Positions 13,765 through 25,135 of a stretch of DNA of 64,000 nucleotides are shown here, piece after piece (the stretch's first letter is position 1; each line of letters begins with the position of its first letter). The stretch spans positions 2,198,501 through 2,262,500 of the forward strand of contig CM037845.1 in assembly GCA_021234535.1 (NCBI GenBank), given 5' to 3'. The DNA comes from Stichopus chloronotus. Taxonomy: Eukaryota; Echinodermata; Holothuroidea; Aspidochirotida; Stichopodidae. Under the pieces are notes generated by a model that made no database searches, was not told where the DNA came from, and worked only from the letters and a program-made list of their open reading frames with translations. The position numbers and the translations under genes were made by a program.

Positions 13765-15701
13765 GGACATGACTGACCTTAGCTTTACATATGTTCTGAG
13801 ACACCCCTCTGACAGATTAAAAGAGAGAGGTAAAAGAAATTAACCCAAATTACTCGTGGCAGGCCTCCAAAACCTCACCTTCAGATGTTGAATTTTACTT
13901 TAACAAACACTTGGATTTTCCCGCCTTTCGACATATCCTCGGTATACATTTTGGCGTCTACTGACAAAACTGCCACGATTACGCATTGGTAAAAAGGTGA
14001 ATACGTCAAGATTTTTGTCAGCATAACGGACGTAAGGCGGGACAATAACACCAGAGTCGACGAGAAAACTTGGAAATAATATGGTAGTTAAGAGGCCCCG
14101 TAGGATTTGACATGGAACTATTTTATTAGCAAGAAGGAGGTGTCGCGTTAGGAGTGTTACATGTAATCATGCAGTTCCGGGGACCCGATAAAGGGAAGCA
14201 AACGGGAGTCCGTGGACACGTACTTTTCTTGGTACCCACTTTCTGTTTTCAGTTTAAACTTAACAGTTTCCTCACAACTTGCATGACATGTTAACTCATT
14301 AAGCTGTAAGCGGTGAATAAACTAGAAAGAGAGAAAAACTTTCGATATAAAAAAACTCATTTTATTTACTGTCATGAAAGGAGAGAAAGTTTAAGAAGAG
14401 AACGAACCAACCAGACATTCTGGATCGATATCTCTCAGCAAATCAAGAAGTTGTTTAAAGGCATCACTTTAAAGAGATGAAAGTGTAATTTGTCTTGCAT
14501 GATCGTTCGTTCGTTCATTCGTTTATTTTTCTGTTTTTTTGATACACAGTATAATGAATGTAATGAAATAACAATATTGAAAAAAAGAGAATGGAGAATC
14601 TGAAAAAAGCTTAGCTTGTACAAGCAGATCCACCATATATAAATAGAAGAAGAGGAAAAACAGGAAAAAAACTCTAAGTCCCCTCCCCACAACCCATTTC
14701 GATACCCCATCCCACCATCCCATCCCCGACACCTCAACCCCACCAATCCCAACCCCACCACCCCATCGCCATACGAATAACAGTGCGAAAAACTATACAG
14801 TACATCATATTGTCAAATCGAAGAAGGATGGACTTAAGAACTATTTTACAAATTTGGTGTTAGACGGAAGAGAAAAGGGAAGATCACACAGGAGGGAGGG
14901 GGTTTGGTAACAACCTTATTGACGGGACATTTAATAGGTGCTCTTGGTACGATGTACAATTGATAATGTTCAATTGATTCATTTCTCAAGTCACATACTA
15001 TGGATAAAATTTATCCTTCACAATTGCATTTCTTTGCTCTTAAAATCGTAGCCAGTAAACACCACAAAAAGTTTGCTTTAGCTATTTTATTATTAATAGG
15101 ATCTAAATCCAATGAGTGAGAGAGACTGTAGGCAAAGCGACCGTACAATGGGCAATTGTTTTAAATGACTGCAAGGGATGGGATATAAAAACGCTATACC
15201 ACGTTTTAATTGTTATGGAATAGAGCATATGACCCCAGTACCTCTCATTATTATCCAAAAACTGAAAAATATGCATAGAACAATCACATGTGTAATTGAT
15301 TGGTTATGATCCCTTGTAACCACGTAGAAGTCTCGAAATTGGGCGCAAGCCAATGTTAGGACACTGTGTGAGCGAATATGCAGCGAGTGGGGAGGGGAAG
15401 TGGCTGGAGTCTTGGACATGATTTCATGGCGTAAATCTATCAGGGATACTTGGAAACTTGGAAACATGGAAAGCACTAAGTGATTATGAATGCCAACGCA
15501 GAATTGCAAGCTAACGAATAAATGTATCAAATCCCACTCCCTCCACAGGCTAAAACTGATACAAGTACGTTTATACACTTGATAAGATACATTAGGGTAG
15601 AGTAAAGGGAAAAAAAGAGGGGCGTGGGAAATAGTATGGCTGCACAAGACAAAAGGAAAGAAAATAAACCAAATTAGGACTTATTGGAGATTGTGGGATG
15701 T

Positions 15702-15713
15702 ATGCATATGCAT
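15702..15713. promoter_or_regulatory. Perfect MORE-type POU dimer palindrome
   Basis: ATGCATATGCAT is exactly the palindromic MORE element on which POU proteins, including class III members, can homodimerise. A related palindrome, ATGAATATTCAT, lies 250 bases downstream (15963-15974). Both are about 15 kb upstream of the POU gene. There is no evidence of use beyond the exact motif match. Confidence 0.35.
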
Positions 15714-15962
15714 AAGTAAGATCGCAATTTAAAAGTTTTTGAGCATCGCGTGGATTGGGAGGGCTGCTAAAATCACGGTTGTGTATCGAGTAGAAACAAA
15801 GTTGGAAACAAATTTAAGTTTTGTAAGACAAATTCGGTTGAGTCCCGGACGGAGGGGGGGGGGGGACTGCAGTTGTAAATCTATTGAAAGGTTGCCCCGC
15901 GAGCAAAATTGTATAAATGCCTTTGTTCGTTTCCTTCCAGATCAGGCATCTATAATTGTTTA

Positions 15963-15974
15963 ATGAATATTCAT
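15963..15974. promoter_or_regulatory. MORE-like palindrome ATGAATATTCAT
   Basis: This is a 12-bp perfect palindrome with the same half-site spacing as the MORE at 15702 but with ATGAAT half-sites, the type found in octamer-adjacent immunoglobulin promoter elements. It could also be chance in AT-rich DNA. Confidence 0.2.
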
Positions 15975-16689
15975 GCAGACGTCACCTTTCAGCTTCACTT
16001 TCAGCTTTTACGTTTAAAAAAACTTAAAATTTGTGAAAAAAAAAAATTAACGACATAAGCAATAATTTAGTTTTATACTAGATGGATACCAAATTAAGGT
16101 TCAGAGCACGCAAATTTTGCAGGAATTATGCTTGATTGAACATTAAGTTAAAAAAAAAACATATCTATGTGCAATAAGTAAAGTTAACGGGAGTGAACTG
16201 TGCCATGGGGGACCTAAACATGTCTTACCCAATTACATACTTTAATGTAATACCCTTATTTATTCAGACTTAAATATAGTCGTTTACTAGTGTGGGGACA
16301 AGAGGAATTATGTTGTTTTGGTTTTATAGTCTTATCGTTTTTAATTCTCTTCTTGTTTTTGTTTGTTGTGGTAGTGCTTTTCTTAAGATGAGTTCTTTAG
16401 TTGCTCGATTTGTTTTAAGCTTTTGTAGTTTTTATTACTTTTACGTTTTATAGATTTAACGTTCTTTTGTTTATTTATCCTTTGTACTACAACGAACTAG
16501 TTTGAGTGTTGTCGTAGAATTGCGCGCTTCATAAATAATGGAAATATTAGTATCATTACTATTGCTAATGCAAAATCATTAAGTGATTTGCTAAGATTCA
16601 AGAGAGAGAGAGAGAGCTGTTAAAAAAAGTACATGTCATAATCAGGTAAACCTAACGACCAAGTTTGAACGTCATTAGACTTACTGTCT

Positions 16690-17150
16690 AGAAGGAAATT
16701 GTTCAAAGCATTTTGCCGATTAAAAATTTGACCTGTGAGCTTTTACCTTAGACCTCCGACCTTAAATGTTGACGGGAGACACAACTTTACACCATGGGTC
16801 ACCTGTCTGCCAAGTTTCATCTTCGTTAGATTTGCGGTATATGAGGAGTTTCAGACGCAAACTTTTCGGTGTTTAATTTGACTTTTAACCCCTGAATTTG
16901 ACCTTTGACCTCAAAATACATACAAACATGATTTTCATGTAAAATCTTGTACATATGTCATACACATGAAGGTCCCATGTAAATAGTCATTTTGGATTAA
17001 GAAATAGAGCAAAAATAATTTTTTCACTTATTTGACCTTTGACCTTAAATTTGACTGGAGACGCAACATCAGACGGACCATGGGTCACCTATCTACCAAC
17101 CTTGATCCTCCTATTGGATGATCCTGTGACCTATTATGCCCTAACATTCT
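16690..17150. repeat. TTTGACCTTTGACC-type interspersed repeat, imperfect dimer
   Basis: Two diverged halves share a TGACCTT-rich segment, then GGGAGACACAAC or GGAGACGCAACATC, then CCATGGGTCACCT and CTGCCAAGTTTCATC or CTACCAACCTTGATC. Perfect TGACCTTTGACCT occurs at 16899-16911 and 17033-17045. No coding sequence is visible. The repeated block structure indicates a decayed dispersed element. Confidence 0.6.
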
Positions 17151-17215
17151 GCTTAATTTGATATTCTTGTGTATGTCACTACCTTCTTTTCTTGTATTGT
17201 TTTTTTTTTTCATTT

Positions 17216-17430
17216 TCAGTGGCGTAACCAAACTTCTTCATGTGGGGGAGGGGCTGAGGGGTGGCAAAGCATCGGAGTGGGGGGGAGAGCACAACAGACA
17301 GAAATGACCCTATCTAAGCGGAGCGCCACCATCGGTTGGCATGCAGCGTACAGAGGGACGTTTTGCTTAAAATTCCTCTCAGATTGAAGGAAATGGCACT
17401 TCTCAGTTTCTCTGACGTTGTGGATTTCAT
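17216..17430 (-). repeat. Dispersed repeat family, copy B (inverted)
   Basis: The plus strand reads CAGTGGCGTAACCAAAC, a G-rich stretch, then TATCTAAGCGGAGCGCCACC, the reverse complement of the core of copies A, C and D. The AGTGGCGTA terminus resembles ends seen on non-autonomous elements of many marine invertebrates (from general familiarity, not a database match). The open frames overlapping it are artefacts of the repeat. Confidence 0.7.
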
Positions 17431-18072
17431 CTAACATTTTATTTTTTAGAACACAGGTTCGTAAATTTACATTTCTACTACGAATGGTGTAGAGGGGACG
17501 TAAAGCGAATTTCATAGTAGTTCAATTCATTGATAAATGTCAGCATGCATGTGCTTTAGTCATGGGGAAACACGTACCCAACATTTTGATAGAAGGGAGA
17601 CATAATATTAAATGTCCCCCCACATTTCGTAAAGAGAAATGTTTTGGCTCACTTCTTTAATTGTAGGGGGCATTGAAACAAATATAGCCCACAATTTTGG
17701 TGAGTGACTGATGTAATCACTGGCTGCGTGACCATGCAGTTTAGGTGTTCATGTTACAAGGTTAGACTCATCTACACATCGCAAATGCTATTATCCGGGC
17801 TCTCCGAGCGAAGTGGCTTCTTTGGCGTGTTATGTCATTGGACAAAAGAAGGTAAGGGAATGACGCACGTTCCCTCAGCATAAGTACACCAACAAAATTT
17901 CAAACTACCGGGAAAAAAAAAAGAGAACCTAGGTAAAAATTCTGTCCGTGGAAATGTGCTTGAATGAATTGTCGATCACTCAGAATGACCGGGGTACCCC
18001 CCCCCCCCGTGTCAACAAAACAAAAGTCAGAGCCACCATAGTCGTAAATAAAATATATAAAGGCAGTTAGAA

Positions 18073-18330
18073 TTTTTGATATTTCAGTCTAGCACATTTT
18101 ATGACGTAAAATATGCCAAATATTGTACCAGATTGTGAGGTTACCTGATAATTGAAACAAATTTATTCTAAATCTGAAATTTCATATGAACTTCTCATAT
18201 TTCAGTCTAGGAGTGAGGATAGTCAGAAAGTCTGCACATACCAGTTGCAACTTTTCATATCTCAATCTAGCACATTTTATGACTCCAAAAGAAGCCAAGT
18301 ATTGCACCAGATTGCATCTAAGTTTGGGGG
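18073..18330. repeat. Diverged tandem duplication (~180-bp period)
   Basis: ATTTCAGTCTAGCACATTTT at about 18080 recurs as ATCTCAATCTAGCACATTTT at about 18258. Both are followed by ATGAC, then GCCAAATATTGTACCAGATTG or GCCAAGTATTGCACCAGATTG. A partial third copy (CATATTTCAGTCTAGGAG) lies between them at about 18197. It belongs to the repeat-rich block and has no coding signal of its own. Confidence 0.65.
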
Positions 18331-18740
18331 TGGGGACACTTCCTCCCTTACAACCCTCTCACAGATCTAATCTAGACCAACCATCACTCTTCTCATGCTT
18401 CCCCATCTATCAAAATACTATTGTATGGCATCTTTTTCAATGTGGCTGTCATTTTCAAAAGTTATAGTTGTAAAAGAACGAGCTCTACTTTGTCATGCAA
18501 TCATTGATGGTTGCAGCAAACTAATGAACACCTGTAATAAGAGTAAAAATTATTGGAATAACTTTTCTTAAACCTGCTAGGTCACCTGCTAGTTGAAATT
18601 TCTCAAAAAGAAAAAACCTGTTATCGTTAGAAAGTAAAAACTGTTGAATGAACTTGTCAGAAAATTACAATAGCATAAATATTTTAGATGAGAGCAATTC
18701 ATATTACCTCTAGTTTTGAATAGAATGATGTTTTTATTAT

Positions 18741-18950
18741 TAATTGAGAAATTGCAGACATGAGAGCCCTATTTCAAGGCTGGATACATCATGAAACCTA
18801 GATCACCCAAGAGGTACCATTTCCGAAAATTTCAACAACAAAAAAAAAAAAAATCAGGAACGCCAACCGATGGTGGCACTCCGCTTAGAAAGTCTTGCCC
18901 AAAAGGCTTTTGCGCTCAGGGCAGGTCCTCACCCCTCATGAAAACACTTC
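18741..18950 (+). repeat. Dispersed repeat family, copy C
   Basis: It contains GAGAAATTGCAGACATGAGA, TATTTCAAGGCTGGATACAT, an A-rich run, then CGCCAACCGATGGTGGCACT and CCGCTTAGAAAGTC, in the same order as copies A and D. The GCGCCA arm of the core hairpin is damaged. Confidence 0.75.
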
Positions 18951-19410
18951 GTATGTGATATTGATGACGTGTAAGCAAAATACGGTATGCCTACAATCAT
19001 TAGCCCGTGGTGATGGTAATTTCTGTTTACATTTTATTCACATCCATCTTCTGCCTAACGAAAGAAAAAATTTTTTGGAACATCGCTGAAGGTTTTCTCC
19101 ATGAGACGTTCTCTGGAAATTCCTATTTTTGCTTATTTTTCATTGATGCGTTAACTTACTGGAGCCCCCCTCTAAGAGAGTGATCCTGTTCATTAATTAG
19201 TAACAAACACATTCTGACAAAAATCTCCGCCCTCCCCCACAAAAAAAAATTCCAGGAGTCCCAACGAATATCTGATCAGTCCCAAATAGTTGCAAAGTAC
19301 TCAAATAAAAGAGGATTTGTAATTCATTATGATTCTTGTATCACCTCAACCTCCATTTGATATGTATTTACCGTACCGTTTTTCAGAGATTGATTTCTTT
19401 TTTTACATAA

Positions 19411-19636
19411 ATCGAAGAATTGCAGACATGATATACCTATTTCAAGGCTGGGTATTTGCAACTTAGGACGGTTGGGAAATTCCACTTCGGTCCATCTAGG
19501 AGGTTTGAAAAGCCCAAATTTTTTTTTGCACGCTCCGCGCCAACCGATGATGGCGCTTCGCTTAGATAGTGCTGTCACACATGCCCCCAGGCCAGCCTCC
19601 GTCCCTGGTTAAAACCCCTGGACACGCGCCCCTGAA
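19411..19636 (+). repeat. Dispersed repeat family, copy D
   Basis: This is the best-preserved copy. It has GAATTGCAGACATGATAT, TATTTCAAGGCTGGGTATTT, GCACGCTCCGCGCCAACCGA, then TGGCGCTTCGCTTAGATAG and a terminus reading CCCCTGGACACGCGCCCCTG. GCGCCA (19537-19542) and TGGCGC (19551-19556) form a perfect 6-bp hairpin around an 8-base loop. It lies less than 0.7 kb from copy C. Confidence 0.75.
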
Positions 19637-21896
19637 TTGTCCTTTTATAGACTTTGACAATATATGTGCCTTCAATCACTAGACCCTGCGCGGTCCCGCC
19701 TGTCTATCATCAAACTGATCATTTGTCTTAACATAGGCCTATGTAAAGTCTGACCAGTTTTGCCCTTTCAGTACCCTTCGAAGATTCAGGATCCTTCGAA
19801 GCTACAGAATCCTTCATTCAAATGCTCATAATTCTGCGAAAACCCCATAGCTTCCTGGTTTTTCTTCTGGTTAATGGATCTTACCCCAGACCCCAGGGGA
19901 AAACCTACTGGACCTGTCCAATATACCCAAAGCCATAAAAAAGTGCAGTGTGCGTAGACCCCTGCTGGGGCAGCTTTAATCATTCAAACCTGTCATAAGT
20001 CAACTTACACATGTCCCCCCCACACATTTCAATATGGATAGAAGTCAGGATTGACTTGTCTGCATGCAATCATCATTTATGTTGCCTGTCAAAGGGGGGG
20101 GGGGGGTGCTGGGGTTTTAGTGTAGGTTGGTCGTAAATATCCTCATTCACTACTACACCACTGCACTGTACGTCCCTTATATTTATTACACAAACTGGGG
20201 GGTCAGTCAGTCTTTGGGTGCTTTGTACCTGTAGCCTACAATGCTTTTGTATGATCTAACTTGTTTAATTCATTATTAACATGTCAACAAGACCATACAT
20301 CTGCTCATAATTTGTTGCTACTTCAATGATAAAAAAGTTTTACCCTTACCGAATCAGAAACAGGTTTTGCGATTCTTGCTATTTTCAAAAATCAAAAAGA
20401 AAAAAAAAATGATATATCATGCTCACTTTGCCACTGTAGTTCAGTTTTTATTTGAATTGTTTGGTTTCTCTCTCATTTCGATCTTGAGTAATTATCAGTA
20501 TCAAACTAATTTATGCTCAGCCTATGTCTCTCTGAAGTAAAATATACTTTATCAGAAGTAGATTTTGTCTTTTACAAATTTTGTCCTACATTTTTTTTAC
20601 TTTTGAATTCTATGGGGGGGGGGGGAGGGCAAGCGGTGGAAGACATTTTCCGGGGGATCCCGCCCCTACCCCGCTCTGGTTGCCCCACTGTTCATTTTAT
20701 TTTGTACCTTAAGAAAGGGACGAGACTCGTCGAAAAGTTTTACTTACGGTATTTCTATATTATCTCTATTTCCATAAAAAATGTTAAAACTGCTGTTTAA
20801 TTTTTTACTGAGCTGTAATGACATCGTTTCATCACGTACTACACAATCTTCATTTTGAGATGGAATATTCAAACTGCAGACTAACTTGTTGTAAGTTGTG
20901 GCATTTCACAATCTTCTATATCATTAAAAAGTACTAGTTTTTCTTGCAAATTTCTTAAGTTTGCAATACCGGTACCAGTTTTATAAATAGTTTCCTTTCC
21001 ATTAAGATAATAACTGGATTCCATTAATACCCACAGGTTTGTAAATATGTTTGATGAAACAACAATACAAAAGCAGATAATAATTTAACATTACGTTCTC
21101 CTCAGTTGCGTTTTTCCCTCAACCGAATACATTCACTGCCACTTCGAATTCCTTCTGGAATGGCGCCATCAGTTAGCAGATGGGAATTGCTGCATTTTGC
21201 TTACTATGGCTACTTTCGCAGGATTTTCAGTTTTTATCGTGTATCTAACGTCACCCCACAACACCTACCAAACCTCCCTGCATTATTATACGGTACCTAC
21301 ATCACCTAATTCTTAGAAGATACAGTCCATATTCTTTATTTTGGTAAAACTCACGTGTCAATCACGTGAATGCATCTATACTTTGTTATTTATTGCAACT
21401 GAGTAAGAATTAAAGAAAAAAAATCATTCATGTTGTATATTCAATTGTGGCAGAATTGACCATGAAACTAGTTTGTGTGATATTAACTCAACTTATTTTA
21501 AACGTTTGTTTATTCATTCGTGATCATGAACGATCAGAAAAAAAATTCCTTTGTTTTACAATATGAATTTGATAAAACATAATTAAGTTCCACTCCAATT
21601 TGAATGTCTTTGTGATACATTCACGTATAAATTGAATCCAAAACACAAAAGATCCTTTCATAATCATTTCAAGTCGCTTTGTGACGAAAGCTATATATTG
21701 TTGTCCATGATTATTTCTGTCCGTTTTTACTCATTCTACGTGTATTACAAAGATCCGGAAAACGAAATTAATCATCGTATTTGTCTACTTCTGACAGTTT
21801 TATTTAATTGGAAGAATAATTGCATTAGAAAACTATGTTAAAAAAAATCTGTTCAATCGAAAATTGGTCTTTTAAAACGGAGAAAAGTAATTTGTC

Positions 21897-21927
<31 letters not shown>

Positions 21928-22384
21928 TTTTTTGCCTTGTTTAGGAACAATACTTCAAATTTCTAAGTAACTGTTAATCGTCTTAATTTGAAACCAGTGA
22001 CCTTCGTTATTGAACTCTGACGTCAGTATCTATAGAATTATCTTCAAATTTCCTTCCATTTCCCCCATTCCCCTATTCTGTGAGCTATGCACATCAAATT
22101 ACAAATTTCCATCCCAAGGGTACACTTATAGGGCCAACATGCAAATTTTACCAAAAGACCGTGGCAGCTATTCTTCATAGCTCAGTCGGTCAAAGTTGCT
22201 TGTTGATGCTTACTGTCATTTATCGGACATGTCAGTAGCTTACCTTTCTTTATGCTTTGGTATCAAAACAACTCGAAACAAAATTGGCTTTGTATTAACA
22301 ATTAATTTCTACCTCTGTTCACTTTCTCAGATATACATACCTTATTTCCTTAGTGTCTGCGAAAACTACTCATCGCCAGGGCTT

Positions 22385-22494
<110 letters not shown>

Positions 22495-25039
22495 CAAAAT
22501 AATAGTTTTGCTTTTGTTTTCTGTTTTATCTTTCATTTGAATGCTCTTAAGTTTTTGCTTTTCTCTCTTCCCCTTTTTTCTCTCTTTTTGATGAAGTTAA
22601 AGATCAATGTTCGAACGGTAGGTATATTTTGAAACAGTTTTGCCCTGTTAGTGGTTCCACGGTTTCCCTTAATTAGCTCTGAATTTAGAGTTAATAACCA
22701 ACCACCTGGCAGGTGCAAGACCGGTAACAATACCCATGTTGCTAGTTTAATCCCATTATGGGTCACCCTTGCGTTACTTGGTAGTTGGCTCTTGTTTATC
22801 TTTCTTGGGTTTTCAGCTCTCAATACACTTTTCAGTAGACGGGTTCCGCTATTTCGGCTTGTCTTCAATTCTTCTCGGCGAGCCAGCCGGGGGCGTTAGA
22901 AGGGGCGAAAAGCAAAATGCAACTTTGACGAAACAGTTGTTGGGAGAGTGAACGTCTCGGCCACAAACGCGTCCAGATAAATTTTTATATAGAAGCGCAT
23001 TCATATACATATGTATCGATATACTACTGTTTACTTTTAAAGTTATCACACCAGTGCATTCACCTCTGAAAAGCAAATATTAAATGTCATCTCGTAAACT
23101 GCTACACTTTGTTAGATTTGTTGAAATAATACGGTAAAAATGACAAAGGGAAAGAAATGTGTTGCTTTTTTATCTTTTATTGGTTAAAAATTCTGTCACA
23201 TTTAATAACATTTTTTGTTCATAACCGCGTATTGCAAAACGATATGACAGCTACGGTGTTGAAAAAAATGTGGTGGGCCTTAAACGAGCAATAAATGGGA
23301 ATTTTGAATGGGAGAGAGTTTATTATGAAACAAGATGAGTTTAGTAATGAATGAAATTGTAGAGGTGATGGAGAAAATGAAGCAATTAACGGCTCGAATG
23401 GAACGAAATTGAACTGTACGCAAGAATGATGTACGCAAGCGCGCACACGCGCAGTTGTGTCTGACTAGGCTAAGAGAAAGAAAAAAGAGGGAGGCTAGAT
23501 CCCGAAAAAAAAAATAGTGGGGAAAAAAATAGTGTGGTCAATCGTTCATGGACTCAACACCAAACTATCATTACGATTTTAGATGGAAATTTAAGTTCTT
23601 CTAAGTTCTAGGAATTGCAGACGTGTAATAAAGTGTAAGACAGGACAGACGTGCGTCGAAGTACTGCATAGTAATATCATAAGACACATGACTCAAAATC
23701 TATGATTCGAAAACATACTTCGTACTGATTCAACTTCATGGGAAATGTACTAAAAGAAAATGTACCAATGCAAGGGTTGGAGAAGGGGGTGGACACCCTC
23801 CCAGACGACTGAGACTCGTGAAGACTCTAGAAACAATGGACTGACGTTAGTCTTACTATAAGAACTTCAGCAAGATATTCCAAAGCAACGAATAGTCCAA
23901 GTAAGAACTGATAATAAGCATATAATGTTATGTTTCAACTGTATGGGTGTACTATAATAAGTTGTAGGCCTACATATCTACTTGTAGTTCAACCCTCTTA
24001 ATTATAGTAAAAATTTTATGAATTAAGAGTGTGCATTCATATGTTCACGGCGCTGTGATTGGTCAGTGCTAATGTTAATATTATCATGTTCTTATGTCGT
24101 AAAACTACAAATAATGTTGAATGATGTGTAACAACGTGTCTCAGCGTTTTAAAGGACCAGTTTAAGGTTAAATGTGAATTTTACATACTTTTCCATTGAA
24201 TTATTCTTTAGAATTAACCATAGTTATATATCCTTCAATGTTTGGAAAGTACACGACAAGACATGGTGACTTAAACGGCACAGAAAAAATACGGCTCGAA
24301 AAATGAACGTTCCATTAAAGGCATACTTGGGCTAAGACTTACACAAATAAAAGAAAAATAAGGGAAATTTGAATTTAGAGAGCTTCGCTATCAACTTCAC
24401 ATCTCAGTAAAGTCAGTTGTTAATAGAATCTATTATCTCTGGAAGATGCAGGTTTCAAATTCATTTAGAGGGAGACTGAAGAGAAATGAGGTGAAAAAGT
24501 CTCTTCTCAACTATCTATTGATAGTTTTAAACTCTGAATACTTAATCCAGGTTTGTTGTTCTGAAATACCTGAGCAATGTGCTCCTCCATATCACAGGCT
24601 GGTCTTCCTACTCTCAAAAAGGGGGGTGGGTGGGGTATGGGGAGAAATAAACGAAGAGAATGGAGAATAAAAAACACACTTCCCATCTTAGAGGAGGAGA
24701 GATAGAAAGAGGCTGAGATTTACTTGACTTGGCAGAGTTCAGAACACGACCAGCTGCCCTAAAATAGCTCATTCGAGCATCGTCATTTCTCCAGACCATG
24801 ATAAAACGGGATTACCTGTCGTTTTAACAATGAAGAGGTTTCATTGTACCCTGTCTCCTCGTGGAAAAAAAAAAGGAAAAAAAAGAGAAAAAAAAAAGAA
24901 GAAGAAGGAAAGAAAAAAAACTACATCATCTTCTGTGGGCCCTAAGGGCAGCGACAAAACGGGAACCCTATTAAGTAAAAAGTGTTACTTATAGTCATAA
25001 GAGAATGGCCGATTGTGAAATGCTACTTTGATCTTTTTT

Positions 25040-25135
25040 GTCAAGAGAGAGTCAGGGAGAGTGAGAGAGAGAGAGAGTGCCGCTAAGAGAGAAACAGAGA
25101 GAAGAAAAACTACAAGCAAGAGAGACAGAGTAACG
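25040..25135. repeat. GA-rich polypurine tract
   Basis: GAGAGTCAGGGAGAGTGAGA-type purine sequence with a perfect (GA) core. It could form H-DNA or bind GAGA-type factors. The Arg/Glu-rich frame across it is compositional. Confidence 0.8.

Larger units (their letters stand above)
13166..16689. other. Intergenic DNA with palindromic sites, no gene seen
   Basis: It holds the E-box/CRE pair (13746), a donor-like CTGGTAAGTAG near 13374, and the MORE and MORE-like palindromes (15702, 15963). The longest open frame (15213-15647, minus, 144 codons) has no motif and no coding-like composition. Confidence 0.55.

Noticed and set aside
15213..15647. 144-codon minus-strand frame, the longest outside the POU gene
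   Set aside because: No recognisable domain, no splice context and composition typical of chance open frames.
22178..22260. Intact tRNA gene
   Set aside because: Only the A box is present; no B box or cloverleaf follows. The same holds at 36737.
22588..22630. Hammerhead-ribozyme-like or Penelope-type tail (TTGATGAAG...TTCGAACGG)
   Set aside because: The conserved CTGATGA and GAAAC core is not intact and the flanking stems cannot be drawn convincingly.
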